Of a stretch of 64,000 bases of DNA, positions 16,968-26,079 are shown in pieces. The DNA lies in contig NZ_JADIKL010000003.1 of NCBI RefSeq assembly GCF_044904705.1, positions 186,001-250,000 of the forward strand, given 5' to 3'. Position numbers and translations under genes: made by a program. The DNA comes from Rhodanobacter_A agri. Its GTDB lineage: Bacteria; Pseudomonadota; Gammaproteobacteria; Xanthomonadales; Rhodanobacteraceae. Numbering within the stretch: the first letter of the stretch is position 1; each line of letters opens with the position of its first letter. The notes under the pieces were generated by a model. The model did no database searches and was not told the origin of the DNA. It saw nothing but the letters and a program-made list of their open reading frames with translations.

Positions 16968-19535
16968 TCAGAACTTGTACTTGGCCTGGAAATTCACCTC
17001 GCGGCCCTGGATCGAGCGGGCCAGGATCACACCGCCGCCGCTGGCGAAGCCGAACAGGCGCGCGTTGCCCTCCGTGATGCCGATCTGGTTGGTCATGTTG
17101 GTGCCGCGCAGAGTCAGCATCCAGTGCTGGCCGACGTTGGCGATGGCGCCGAAGCTGAGGTCGTAGTAGCTGCCCATCGGCTGCTGCTGCAGCTGGTCGC
17201 TGAAGCGGTTGCCGATGTGCTCGTAGGTGACCCAGAACTTCATGCTGCCCCAGCTGGTCGGGAACTCGTAGGCCGGCGTCACGCGGTACTGCGTCTCAGG
17301 CTGGCGATCCACCGTCATGCCGTCGATGCTGCTGCACTGGAAGCTTCCGTCCTGCGCCTGGTACGGCACGCAGCCCGCGTAACGGTTGTAGTGGCCGTGC
17401 ATGTAGTTGCCGCTGAGCGCGACGGAGAAGTGCTCGAACGGCTTGACCATCACCTGCGTGTTGACGCCGTTGGTCACCGAGCCATAGACCAGGTTGACCT
17501 GGCCGGTGCTCAGCTGGATCGAGTACGGCACGCCGATGAACTGGCGGTGGTACACGCCGATGTCTGCGTAGATCCACGGCGCCTGGTACTTGAAGCCCAT
17601 CTCATAGTTGTGGATGTGCTCGGTCGGCGGCGTGCCGAGGTTCACGATGTCGTCGAAGCTGGGCAGAAACGCGCCGTTGTTGACGCGGCCGTACACGCTC
17701 ATGTTGCCGGCCAGCGCGTAGTTGGCGCCCAGCGTCCACGACGCCGCGCCGCGGTTGTGGCCGTAATGGGTCCAGCTGTCGATCAGGTACTCGGCGTTGT
17801 TGTTGTAGACGGTGTAGGGGTTGGCGTCGAGGTCGCCCGAGGCAGTGTTCTGGAAGTTGCCGCCGATGTTGTCGTGCTGCCAGCGCACGCCGCCGTCGAA
17901 ACGCCATTTACCCACCTTCCATTCGTCGGCGAGGTAGAACGCCGTGGTGGTGGCGTGCCAGCGCTCGTTGAACGCCATCCACGATTGCGGGCCGGCGCCC
18001 CAGAACAGACCCTGCTTGTCGGTCAGCTGATAGGTGTTGGTGCCGTCGCTGAGGCTGACCGCGATCGGGTTCGGGTTGTTCTTCGCCTGCAACAGCATGT
18101 TGAGGCCGTCGTTCTCGGAATGCTGCTCGCCGTAGACCGCGGTGTAGTTGCCCAGGGTCAGGGTGTTGCCGTCGAACAGCTGCTTGCTGACGCGGAATTC
18201 GTTGCTCAGCGAGTGGATGCGCTTGTGGATGTACTCCGGGTTCTGCACGCTGACACTCTGATTCATGTCGGCGGGCTGGCCGTTGTTGGCGTAGGTAGCC
18301 GTCGCGGTCAGGCCGGCGGGCAGGCCGAGCGACGATGCCGTGCCGGCGATCACGTTGGCCAGCGTGTCCGGGTTGGCGCCGGTGCTGTAGAACGCCGTGG
18401 TGTCCATGTTGCCGCCGACGAAGATCGCCTTGTCAGAGATCGACCAGCCATTGTCGAAATCCAGGTCCAGGTTGGCGCCGAACACGTGCATGTCGCCGCC
18501 CTGGCCATTGGCCATGTCGATGTTGAGGCCGCCCGGCGAACAGCCGTTGGTGAAGCAGGGCGTGGTCTGCAGGAACTGGTAACGGTCGGCGTTGCTGCCG
18601 AAGGTGCCGGTCAGCGGGCTGAAGCCGGGATAGGGGGAGAAGTGCCCCGCTGAGGGGTTGTAGATCGGCGTGTCGGTGACCCACTGGTTCTTGTCCTTCA
18701 GCACGCGCGTGTAGAACACCAGCGAGCCATGCTCGAGGTCGTGGCTCAACGTCGCGCTGAGCTGGCCGCCCTTGTCGGAGGGGAACTGCGGATCGCGCAC
18801 GCCGTCCGACTTGCGCCAGAAGCCGCCCACGCTGCCGTACCAGCCGCTGTCGGCGCCGCCGATGGGGAAGCCGTAGAAGCCGTCCAGGCGCACCATGCCT
18901 TCCGAGCCGTAGGTCACGCCGACGTCGCCGCCGGGCGTGGAGGAGCCCTCCTTCAGGATGAAGTTGGCGATCAAGCCGGGCTGGCCGTTGCCGTACAGCA
19001 CCGAGGTGCCGCCCTGCACGGCCTCGACGCGGTCGATGGTGTCGTCGAGGCGGAACATCGCGTCGGTGAAGTAGTCCCACTTCGGGAACAGCGGCGAGCC
19101 GTTCATCTGCAGCGTCACGAAAGGCGCGCCGCTGTCCGACGGGAAGCCCGCCACCTCGATGTTCGCGCCGGTCTCGCCGCCGGACGATTCCGGGTACACG
19201 CCCGGCGAAAGCTTCAGCAAGTCGGCCGTGCTGACCGGGTTGAGTTCCTTGATCTGATCGCTGGTCGCCGTGGTGATCGAGTAGCTGGCATCGATGCGGC
19301 GAATGCCGCCGACCGTGGGGGTACCCGTGACCACCACCTGGTCCAGCGTCTGCGCAGACTGCGCATCCGGCTTCTTCTGCTTGGCTTTGCCGGCCGCGGG
19401 CGCAGCCTGCGCGGGTGCAGCCTGCGCGGGTGCAGCCTGGGTCGGCGCGTCCTGAGCCATGACCGCGCCGGAAAGCAGCATGGCGCCGATGGCGACCGCC
19501 AGGGCCTTCCGGTTGATCCGCTTGTGATTCTTCAT
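16968..19535 (-). CDS. TonB-dependent receptor, likely (oligo)galactoside-linked
   Basis: 855 residues. GGGAGGGGAG lies 6 nt before the ATG. The signal peptide is residues 1-27, then a linker of repeated AAPAQ units (a small in-frame DNA repeat at about 19400-19440). A TonB-box-like LDQVVVTGTPT is followed by the plug (about 75-210) and the barrel ending in aromatic Phe (NFQAKYKF), as expected for BAM-assembled porins. The plug contains the conserved DRVEAVQGGTSVLYGNGQPGLIANFI pattern of siderophore-like receptors. The neighbours (GH63-like enzyme behind it, dgo operon, GH42) and the shared operator words upstream point to sugar uptake instead of iron, but the ligand is inferred only. Confidence 0.9.
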   Translation of the reverse strand: MKNHKRINRKALAVAIGAMLLSGAVMAQDAPTQAAPAQAAPAQAAPAAGKAKQKKPDAQSAQTLDQVVVTGTPTVGGIRRIDASYSITTATSDQIKELNPVSTADLLKLSPGVYPESSGGETGANIEVAGFPSDSGAPFVTLQMNGSPLFPKWDYFTDAMFRLDDTIDRVEAVQGGTSVLYGNGQPGLIANFILKEGSSTPGGDVGVTYGSEGMVRLDGFYGFPIGGADSGWYGSVGGFWRKSDGVRDPQFPSDKGGQLSATLSHDLEHGSLVFYTRVLKDKNQWVTDTPIYNPSAGHFSPYPGFSPLTGTFGSNADRYQFLQTTPCFTNGCSPGGLNIDMANGQGGDMHVFGANLDLDFDNGWSISDKAIFVGGNMDTTAFYSTGANPDTLANVIAGTASSLGLPAGLTATATYANNGQPADMNQSVSVQNPEYIHKRIHSLSNEFRVSKQLFDGNTLTLGNYTAVYGEQHSENDGLNMLLQAKNNPNPIAVSLSDGTNTYQLTDKQGLFWGAGPQSWMAFNERWHATTTAFYLADEWKVGKWRFDGGVRWQHDNIGGNFQNTASGDLDANPYTVYNNNAEYLIDSWTHYGHNRGAASWTLGANYALAGNMSVYGRVNNGAFLPSFDDIVNLGTPPTEHIHNYEMGFKYQAPWIYADIGVYHRQFIGVPYSIQLSTGQVNLVYGSVTNGVNTQVMVKPFEHFSVALSGNYMHGHYNRYAGCVPYQAQDGSFQCSSIDGMTVDRQPETQYRVTPAYEFPTSWGSMKFWVTYEHIGNRFSDQLQQQPMGSYYDLSFGAIANVGQHWMLTLRGTNMTNQIGITEGNARLFGFASGGGVILARSIQGREVNFQAKYKF

Positions 19536-19838
19536 GTCGAACTCCCCTCCCGAATGGTTGTTTGCCTTGGTTTCAGCACAGGCGCTTTCACAAGCGGCCG
19601 ATCCATCGGGCTTCCATCACCTCTTCTGTGTGGCCGGCTTGAGTGCGGAGTCCTGCCTGCCGGGGCATCGTATTACAAAAAGTTTATTCATACTACAATA
19701 TTAAAATAGCTATAATCGAAGACTGTCCCCCACCCCCAAGCAAGCTGGGCCTCCGCCCGCGGAGACGCCGGGCAGCGGCGCGCAGACGCAAAAACGGGGC
19801 CTGTCGGCCCCGTCGGTCATCGCCTTGCGCAGGACCGG
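19536..19838 (-). promoter_or_regulatory. Regulatory intergenic region of TonB receptor with two operator-like words
   Basis: 303 bp without a gene. Nucleotides 19669-19679 (CGTATTACAAA) and 19689-19699 (CATACTACAAT) are two related words, 20 bp apart, i.e. two helical turns; read on the minus strand they are TTTGTAATACG and ATTGTAGTATG. The DNA from 19670 to 19725 is strikingly AT-rich against the surrounding GC-rich sequence and probably holds the receptor promoter. The distal part holds the terminator of the aminotransferase gene. Confidence 0.5.
19789..19813 (-). terminator. Rho-independent terminator of the kinase/aminotransferase operon
   Basis: On the minus strand ACGGGGCC and GGCCCCGT pair perfectly around a 4-nt loop and are followed directly by TTTTTG. 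The site is 26 nt past the aminotransferase stop codon. Confidence 0.85.
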
Positions 19839-21173
19839 TTAGCGCCCGCCCAGCACCGCATCGAGTTTTTCCAGGAACTCCGCGGCATCGCGCCGGCTGA
19901 ACACGATCGGTGGCTTGATCTTCAGCACGTTGTCGTCGGGGCCTTCGGTGGAAAGCAGCACGTGGCGCGCCTTCATGGCCTCGACCACCTGTTTGGCCTT
20001 GGCGCGGTCGGGCGTGCGTGCCGCGGCGTCGCTGACCAGTTCCGCACCGATGAACAAGCCGCAGCCGCGCACGTCGCCGATGCAGGTGTAGCGGCGCTGC
20101 AGCTCGCGCAGGCCGTCCATGAGCAGGTTGCCGACCACCCGCGCGTTGTCCTGCAGGCGTTCTTCGTGAATCACGTCGAGCACGGCCAGCGCGATGGCGC
20201 AGGACACCGGGTTGCCACCGAACGTATTGAAGTACTCCATGCCGGTGACGAAGCTGGCGGCGATCTCTGGCGTGGTGACCACGGCGCCGATGGGATGGCC
20301 GTTGCCGATGGGCTTGCCCACGGTAAGGATGTCCGGCACCACGCCCTGGCGTTCGAAGGCCCAGAAGTGTTCGCCGGCACGGCCGAAGCCCACCTGCACC
20401 TCGTCCGCGACGCAGACACCGCCGGCGGCGCGCACACTCGCATAGGCATCGCGCAGGTAGCCGTCCGGCAACACGATCTGGCCGCCGCAACCGAGCAGGG
20501 ATTCGCAATAGAACACCGCCGGGTCGAAACCGCGCTCGCGCAGCCCCGCGATGCCCGCCGGCAGCAGCCCGGCGTATTGCTTGCCGGCGGTTGACGGATC
20601 GCGGAACGCACCCTGGTAGACATCCGGCATGTCGACCACGCCGACGTGCGCCACCTGCCCCTCGCCACCTTTGCCGTTGAACTTGTACGGACTCAACTCG
20701 ACCATCGAAGGCGAGTGGCCGTGGTAGGCATGGTCCAGCACCAGCGCACCGCGCTTCCCAGTGTGGGTGCGCGCAAGGCGCAGCGCGAGGTCATTCGCCT
20801 CGGTGCCCGAATTGGTGAGGAACACCACCGACAACGGCGCCGGCAGCGTCGCGACGAGGCGCATTGCGTACTCGACGATGTTGTCGTGCAAGTAGCGCGT
20901 GTTGGTGTTGAGCTGCGCCATCTGCGCCTGCCCGGCCGCCACCACACGCGGATGGCAGTGCCCGACGTGGCAGACGTTGTTGACCATGTCGAGGTAGGCC
21001 TCGCCCTGCTGGTCGTATAGCCAGGCGCCTTCGCCGCGCACGATCTTCAACGGCTCGCGGTAAGACACGCTGAGCGTGGGGTTCAGATAGCGCTTGCGCA
21101 GGTCCAGCAACTCGGCGTTGCCGCGCGTGGGCACGCCGGCAAGAACGGTTTCGGCAACGATGCGATCACTCAT
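19839..21173 (-). CDS. Class III PLP-dependent aminotransferase/phospho-lyase
   Basis: 444 residues from the ATG at 21173. Fold-type I, class III features: TNSGTEANDLALRLAR (phosphate loop), HAYHGHS, the Asp of VADEVQVGFGR that pairs with the PLP nitrogen, and the PLP lysine in LTVGKPIGNGHPIGAV. The pattern CHVGHCHP near the N-terminus and GNGHPIGAVVTT resemble the AGXT2L group, which includes ethanolamine-phosphate and phosphohydroxylysine phospho-lyases, rather than simple transaminases. It overlaps the upstream kinase-like gene by 8 bp, and in many bacteria homologues of the two are fused, so they very likely act on one substrate, which the kinase phosphorylates and this enzyme eliminates. 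The substrate is not known. Confidence 0.85.
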   Translation of the reverse strand: MSDRIVAETVLAGVPTRGNAELLDLRKRYLNPTLSVSYREPLKIVRGEGAWLYDQQGEAYLDMVNNVCHVGHCHPRVVAAGQAQMAQLNTNTRYLHDNIVEYAMRLVATLPAPLSVVFLTNSGTEANDLALRLARTHTGKRGALVLDHAYHGHSPSMVELSPYKFNGKGGEGQVAHVGVVDMPDVYQGAFRDPSTAGKQYAGLLPAGIAGLRERGFDPAVFYCESLLGCGGQIVLPDGYLRDAYASVRAAGGVCVADEVQVGFGRAGEHFWAFERQGVVPDILTVGKPIGNGHPIGAVVTTPEIAASFVTGMEYFNTFGGNPVSCAIALAVLDVIHEERLQDNARVVGNLLMDGLRELQRRYTCIGDVRGCGLFIGAELVSDAAARTPDRAKAKQVVEAMKARHVLLSTEGPDDNVLKIKPPIVFSRRDAAEFLEKLDAVLGGR

Positions 21174-22188
21174 GGCAGGTTTCCAGAAAGGGGGCGGCGA
21201 TGGCGCGCGCGTCGGTATCGGCAAGTGCGCACAGCAAGGCGCGCACACCTTGTTGCGACACCAGCACAAAGGGGTTGTCCGGCTGTTCGCGATGCGCGCG
21301 CGTGGCCATCAGCACGCTGTGACAGAGGCGCGCGACGATGAAGGCGTGCAGTTGTTCCAGCTCGTCCCGCATCAGCGGGCACAGTTCGAGGCAGCCGCGC
21401 ACGATGGCCTGCGCACAGGCCACGGGATCGGCTTCGTGCTGCATGGCGTAGGTGCAGGCGATGGCGAGCTCGCACAGGCGGAAGCTGGTGCACATGTCGC
21501 CGAAATCGATGATCGCGTCGACCCGGCCACCGCCCTTCCCGTCCAGCACCACGATCACGTTGAGGTCGTTGGCGTCGTTGTGCAGCACGGTGATCGGCAG
21601 TTGCGCACGCCACGCCGGCAGCTGCGCACAGAATGATTCCACCCGCGCCGCGACGATGGCGCGCAACGCATCGTCCTCGATGTGGGCAATCTCACCGCGC
21701 AAGTCCGGCAGGCTCATCAGGTTCCAGTCCTGCGCGCGGCTTGCGGCCGGATGGTGGAAATCCGCCAGGCCGCGGATCAGCAGGCCTACCGCACGGCCGA
21801 GACTCTCGTGCAGCGCCGGACGCTGTGCCGGCGACACCCCCGCGACCGCCTCGGCATAGGTCATGCCGGGCACAAAGCTCAGCAGGCGCACGTGGCGCAC
21901 CCCGTCTTCCAGCGGTAGCGCCAGCAGGTATTCGCCGTCCACGCCAGGCATCACGCGCGGCCATTGCAACGAGGGTTCGCGTGCGGCCAGCGTCAGCATG
22001 GCCCGGTTTTCCAGGTCCAGGTCGGCGTATGCCCACGACGGGTGCGCCACTTTCAGCACGTAGTCGCCGTGCTCGCCGCCGATGCGGAAATTCTGGTCGG
22101 CGTACGAAGGCAGCGCGCGCACCTCGCCCCGGATGCGCCAATGCTTGTCGGCCAGCGCCAGCGCGGCTTCGGGAGTCAAGGCAGCCAC
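21166..22188 (-). CDS. APH-family small-molecule kinase
   Basis: 340 residues from GTG 22188, with GAGGG about 10 nt upstream. The protein-kinase-like phosphotransferase fold is shown by VLKVAHP (ATP-binding lysine), the catalytic loop VLHNDANDLNVIV (catalytic Asp, then Asn) and the metal-binding IIDFGDM. Size and arrangement match the hydroxylysine kinase/AGPHD1 and choline-kinase-like group, not an antibiotic resistance enzyme. The paired downstream class III PLP enzyme supports a two-step breakdown of an amino alcohol or hydroxyamino acid (kinase, then phospho-lyase). The gene is divergent from the GH42 gene across a 72-bp region containing operator site 3. Confidence 0.83.
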   Translation of the reverse strand: MAALTPEAALALADKHWRIRGEVRALPSYADQNFRIGGEHGDYVLKVAHPSWAYADLDLENRAMLTLAAREPSLQWPRVMPGVDGEYLLALPLEDGVRHVRLLSFVPGMTYAEAVAGVSPAQRPALHESLGRAVGLLIRGLADFHHPAASRAQDWNLMSLPDLRGEIAHIEDDALRAIVAARVESFCAQLPAWRAQLPITVLHNDANDLNVIVVLDGKGGGRVDAIIDFGDMCTSFRLCELAIACTYAMQHEADPVACAQAIVRGCLELCPLMRDELEQLHAFIVARLCHSVLMATRAHREQPDNPFVLVSQQGVRALLCALADTDARAIAAPFLETCHE

Positions 22189-22215
22189 GGACAGACACCC
22201 TCGCAGAGAAAGGCA

Positions 22216-22230
22216 TATAGTATTACAAAT
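22216..22230. promoter_or_regulatory. Candidate DgoR-like operator 3 overlapping a -10 element (GH42 gene)
   Basis: TATAGT (22216-22221) looks like a -10 box of the GH42 promoter and merges into GTATTACAAAT (22220-22230), the same word as before the dgo operon. It is in the 72-bp divergent region, so it could act on both flanking operons. Confidence 0.45.
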
Positions 22231-22260
22231 ATATCCATCCCCGGTTCAAGGCCCACCACC

Positions 22261-24402
22261 ATGCCCAAGCCCTTGCTGGCTGCCCTGTTCGCTGCCTTCG
22301 CACTGACCGCGGCTGTCGCCGCCCCGGCCGGCGCCGGCGAGCGGCAGCCCGCGCGGTTGCAGGGCGCGGCCTTACTGCACCAGCCGGAGCAGATGAGCTT
22401 CGGCGTGTACTACTACCCGGAGCAATGGCCGCAGGAGCAGTGGCAACGCGACTTCGACGGCATGGCGAAGCTCGGCTTCGAATTCACGCACATGGCGGAA
22501 TTCAGCTGGACCTACCTGGAGCCGAAGGAAGGCCAGTACGACTTCGGCTGGCTGGACCACGCCATCGCGCTGGCACATGCGGCCGGCCTGCGCGTGGTCC
22601 TCGGCACGCCCTCGGCGGCAGTGCCGAGCTGGATGGGCCAGCGCTATCCGCAGGTCTACCGCGTCGACGAGCACGGCCAGCGCCATGAGCACGGCATCCG
22701 CGCGGAAGTGTCGCTGACCGATCCCACCTACAAGGCCTTTGTCGCGAAGATCGTCACCGCGATGGCCGCGCGCTACGGCCACGACCCCCGCGTCTGGGGC
22801 TGGCAGATCGACAACGAGCCCAGCGCCTTCCCCGATTTCAGCGACAGCGCACGCAAGGCCTTCCAGGACTGGCTGCGCAAAAAGTACGGCAGCATCGATG
22901 CGATGAACACGGCCTGGGCCGGTTCGTTCTGGAGCACGCGCTACGACAGCTTCGACGAAGTATTGCTGCCCAACACCACGCTGGCCGCCGAAGACAAACT
23001 GAGCCCGCATGCCGTGCTCGACCTCGCCCGTTTCCGCGCCGACACCCAGGCGCAGTTCCTCGACGCGCAGGCCGAGATCATCCACCAGTACGCCGGCAAG
23101 CGGCAGTGGGTGACCACCGACTACACCAACGTCAGCACCGACACCGATCCGCGCCGCGCGCGCGCCCTCGACTTCCCCACCTTCACGCTCTACCCGGTGG
23201 CGGGGACGAACGCGCTGGGCGGCGACAGCTACGCCATCGGCAAGCCCGCCAACCTGATGGAAGCCGCGGCGTATTTCCGCCCGATCAACGGCACCTTCGG
23301 CGTGATGGAACTGCAACCCGGCCAGGTCAATTGGGCCTCGATCAATCCGCAGCCCATGCCCGGCGCTATCCGCATGTGGATGTGGCACGCCTTCGCCTCC
23401 GGCGCTTCCCTGCTCGCCACGTATCGCTACCGACACCCGCTGCGCGGCAGCGAGATGTACCACGAGGGCATCGTGGGCACCGACGGCGTGACGCCCTCGC
23501 GCACCGGCCGCGAGTACATCAACACCATGCGCGACATCAAGGCGCTGGCAGCCAGGCTTGACCCGAATGCCAAACTACCCGCGCGTCTCGCCGCGCGCTA
23601 CACCGGCTACCTGTGGAGCCAGGACGTGTTCTGGGACCTGGAAATCCAGCCGCAGACCACGCTGTGGCACAGTTGGGCCTACCGCAACGGCTACACGCTG
23701 GCGGTACAGACCACCGGCGCGCCGATGGATTTTATTTCCGAGCAGGACGACTTCAGCCGCTATCCCTTCCTCATCGCGCCGGCCTACCAGATGGTCAGTC
23801 CTGCACTGGCGGCGAAGTGGAAACGCTATGTGGAACAAGGCGGCCACCTGATCCTCACCAGCCGTACCGGGCAGAAGAACGCACTGGGCCACTTCCCCGA
23901 GGGGCCGTGGTACGCCACCATCCTCGACCTGATCGGCGCCGACGTCGACGGCTTCGACATGCTGCCGCCCAGTGCCGACGGCGAGGTGAAGGCCGACGGC
24001 AAGACTTGGGCGTGGCACCGCTGGGCCGACATCCTCACGCCGCGCCCCGGCACCGAGGTGCTCGCCACCTACGCCGACCACTATTACGCCGGCAAGGCCG
24101 CCGCCACCACGCGCAAGCTGGGCAAGGGCAGCGTCACCATGATCGGCGTGTCCACCGACGACGGCGAACTGGAACGAGCGCTGGTGCGCAGCGTCTATCA
24201 GCGCGCCGGCGTAGCCATCGAGGACCTGCCCACCGGCGTCTTCCACGACTGGCGCGGCGGCTACGACTTCATGGTGAGCTACAACCCCAAACCCTTTGCC
24301 TTCCCGCTGCCCTCGGGCGCGCAGGCCGTACAAGGCCAGACGCCGCTGGCGCCGGCCGGCGTGCTGGTCTGGAAGGAGAAGGACGCCGCGGGACAACCTT
24401 GA
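22261..24402 (+). CDS. Secreted GH42 beta-galactosidase
   Basis: 713 residues from ATG 22261. An N-terminal signal peptide (about residues 1-25) indicates export. The GH42 TIM barrel shows GVYYYPEQWP, the retaining pair Glu186 (WQIDNEPS, acid/base) and Glu350 (GVMELQPGQVNW, nucleophile), followed by the beta-galactosidase trimerisation domain (from about residue 420; YPFLIAPAYQMVS) and a short C-terminal beta-domain. Cytoplasmic GH42 enzymes are more usual; the signal peptide and the adjacent TonB receptor suggest that terminal galactose is removed from oligosaccharides in the periplasm. Released galactose would feed the dgo operon. Operator site 3 lies 31 bp upstream of the start. Confidence 0.93.
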   Translation: MPKPLLAALFAAFALTAAVAAPAGAGERQPARLQGAALLHQPEQMSFGVYYYPEQWPQEQWQRDFDGMAKLGFEFTHMAEFSWTYLEPKEGQYDFGWLDHAIALAHAAGLRVVLGTPSAAVPSWMGQRYPQVYRVDEHGQRHEHGIRAEVSLTDPTYKAFVAKIVTAMAARYGHDPRVWGWQIDNEPSAFPDFSDSARKAFQDWLRKKYGSIDAMNTAWAGSFWSTRYDSFDEVLLPNTTLAAEDKLSPHAVLDLARFRADTQAQFLDAQAEIIHQYAGKRQWVTTDYTNVSTDTDPRRARALDFPTFTLYPVAGTNALGGDSYAIGKPANLMEAAAYFRPINGTFGVMELQPGQVNWASINPQPMPGAIRMWMWHAFASGASLLATYRYRHPLRGSEMYHEGIVGTDGVTPSRTGREYINTMRDIKALAARLDPNAKLPARLAARYTGYLWSQDVFWDLEIQPQTTLWHSWAYRNGYTLAVQTTGAPMDFISEQDDFSRYPFLIAPAYQMVSPALAAKWKRYVEQGGHLILTSRTGQKNALGHFPEGPWYATILDLIGADVDGFDMLPPSADGEVKADGKTWAWHRWADILTPRPGTEVLATYADHYYAGKAAATTRKLGKGSVTMIGVSTDDGELERALVRSVYQRAGVAIEDLPTGVFHDWRGGYDFMVSYNPKPFAFPLPSGAQAVQGQTPLAPAGVLVWKEKDAAGQP

Positions 24403-24492
24403 CGCGATAGGCATGACAGGACCAGATCGCCCTCTGTCTCTATTCGCGCGACGGGTGCAAGCTATATCTCCCGGCCTTTCCGGGATCCGGTC

Positions 24493-25872
24493 ATGACCTT
24501 GCGCAGCCTGTTCGTCGACTTCAACAGCTACTTCGCCTCGGTGGAACAACACGAGGTGCCGGCGCTGCGCGGGCGACCAGTGGGCGTGGCACCGGTGGAC
24601 GCCGAAACCACCAGCCTGATCGCCGCCAGCTACGAAGCGAAAAGACACGGTGTCTCCACCGGTACGATGGTGCGCGAGGCGCGCGAACGCTGCCCGGACA
24701 TCGCCATCGTCACCGCGCGGCCTGCGTTGTACGTCGAATGGCACGGGCGCCTGAAGGAGGCGATCGACCGTGCGATCCCCATCGCCCACGTTGGCTCCAT
24801 CGACGAGATGGCGTGTGAGCTGGTCGGCCGCCAGCGCCAGCGCGCGGCGGCCGAGCAGATCGCGCGGCAAGTCAAAGACGAAATCGCCAAAGTCGCGCCC
24901 GGTGGTGCGATCCGCTGCTCCATCGGCATCGCACCCAACGACTTCCTCGCCAAGACCGCCTCGGACATGCGGAAGCCCGACGGCCTGGTAGTGATCGAAC
25001 AAGCCGACCTGCCGCAGGCCCTGCACGGGCTGGCACTGCGCGACCTGTGCGGCATCGGCGCGTCGATGGAGGCACGCCTGCATGCCGAGGGCATCACCAC
25101 CGTAGCGCAACTCACCGAGGCGTCGAAGCTGGTACTGCGCCGCGCCTGGGGCGGCATCGAAGGCGAACGCATGTGGGGCCTGCTGCGCGGCGCCTGGCTA
25201 CCCGCCGCCCCGACCACGCGAAGCTCGCTGGGCCACTCGCATGTGCTAGGCCCCGAACTGCGCACACCCGAAGGCGCGCTGGCGGTACTGAAGAAACTGT
25301 TGGTGAAAGCCGCCATGCGCCTGCGCCGCGACCAGCTGCTGGCCGGCGCGATGACAGTGGCCATCCGCTTCGTCGGTTACGAGGACCGCTGGGAAAGCAG
25401 CATCAACTTCGACCCCACCGACGACAGCCGCAGCCTGCTGCACCTGCTCACCGCCACACTGGACGCCGGCCGAGTGCGCAAACGCCCACTGCCCGGCCCC
25501 GCCCGCGCCGTGCCGCTGTCGGTAAGCGTCACCCTGACGCGCCTCGCCGAACGCGCGCAGACCAGCGGCTCGCTGTTCGCCCCAGCCACCGGCACGCGCG
25601 GGATCGATACCGTGGTGGATCGCATCAACGCGAAATACGGCCTCAACAAGGTCTACTTCGGCGGCATGCAGGCTGCGCTGGTGCACGACGCGGCGCCGAT
25701 GCGCATTCCGTTCAATCGCATTCCCGAGAAGGACGAGAACGAAGCAGGCCACGATCCGCTGTGGCTGCAATCGCTCAACCGGTTCAAGGCAATAACGGAA
25801 GGGGAGCATCGGCGACGAGAGAAGGAACGAAGCAAAGCGCGCGGAGGCAAGTCTTCATCTGGCCGGAGTTAA
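24493..25872 (+). CDS. Y-family (DinB/UmuC-like) translesion DNA polymerase
   Basis: 459 residues, longer than E. coli DinB (351). The Y-family catalytic carboxylates are in place: Asp in LFVDFNSYFASVE at the N-terminus and the Asp-Glu of GSIDEMACEL. The steric-gate region is FNSYFASVE, with CGIGASMEARLHAEGI as helix-hairpin-helix and a little-finger domain up to about residue 370. The C-terminal extra 80 residues are basic and probably disordered (EKERSKARGGKS). Close relatives are often mislabelled as type VI protein ImpB. It should carry out error-prone bypass of damaged bases. I see no LexA box in the 90 bp upstream, and no imuA- or umuD-like partner. Confidence 0.88.
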   Translation: MTLRSLFVDFNSYFASVEQHEVPALRGRPVGVAPVDAETTSLIAASYEAKRHGVSTGTMVREARERCPDIAIVTARPALYVEWHGRLKEAIDRAIPIAHVGSIDEMACELVGRQRQRAAAEQIARQVKDEIAKVAPGGAIRCSIGIAPNDFLAKTASDMRKPDGLVVIEQADLPQALHGLALRDLCGIGASMEARLHAEGITTVAQLTEASKLVLRRAWGGIEGERMWGLLRGAWLPAAPTTRSSLGHSHVLGPELRTPEGALAVLKKLLVKAAMRLRRDQLLAGAMTVAIRFVGYEDRWESSINFDPTDDSRSLLHLLTATLDAGRVRKRPLPGPARAVPLSVSVTLTRLAERAQTSGSLFAPATGTRGIDTVVDRINAKYGLNKVYFGGMQAALVHDAAPMRIPFNRIPEKDENEAGHDPLWLQSLNRFKAITEGEHRRREKERSKARGGKSSSGRS

Positions 25873-25975
25873 TCGCATCCGGTTTGGTGCGCTCCTTCGG
25901 TCAGCGAATCTTGAATCGTTATTGCTGGCTTGCCTGCTCCGATATATCGTCCTTCTTCCCTACACGTGCTGGCAA

Positions 25976-26004
25976 GGTCTGCTTTCGACCCAAAGCGGAC
26001 AGTT
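25976..26004. repeat. CGACCC-loop hairpin repeat, copy 1
   Basis: GTCTGCTTT and AAAGCGGAC form a 9-bp stem (one G-T pair) around the loop CGACCC. Copies 2 and 3 follow at 26557 and 26899. The repeat lies in the 207-bp gap before the SRPBCC gene. Confidence 0.75.
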
Positions 26005-26079
26005 CAAGTCTGGGAGGCGATAGGCCTCGCGACCTGGGTTAGTCTTCGGATTTCAAATGCGCGATTTGGACGTCGAGCC

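Noticed and set aside
16968..19535. Siderophore receptor
   Set aside because: The plug resembles siderophore receptors, but the neighbours are carbohydrate enzymes and the upstream sites match those of the galactose genes; no iron-uptake gene or clear Fur box was seen.
21166..22188. Aminoglycoside resistance kinase
   Set aside because: The fold is APH-like, but the overlap with a class III PLP enzyme and similarity to the hydroxylysine-kinase type argue for metabolism.
24403..24492. LexA (SOS) box before the Y-family polymerase
   Set aside because: No CTG-N10-CAG arrangement is visible in the 90 bp before the start codon.
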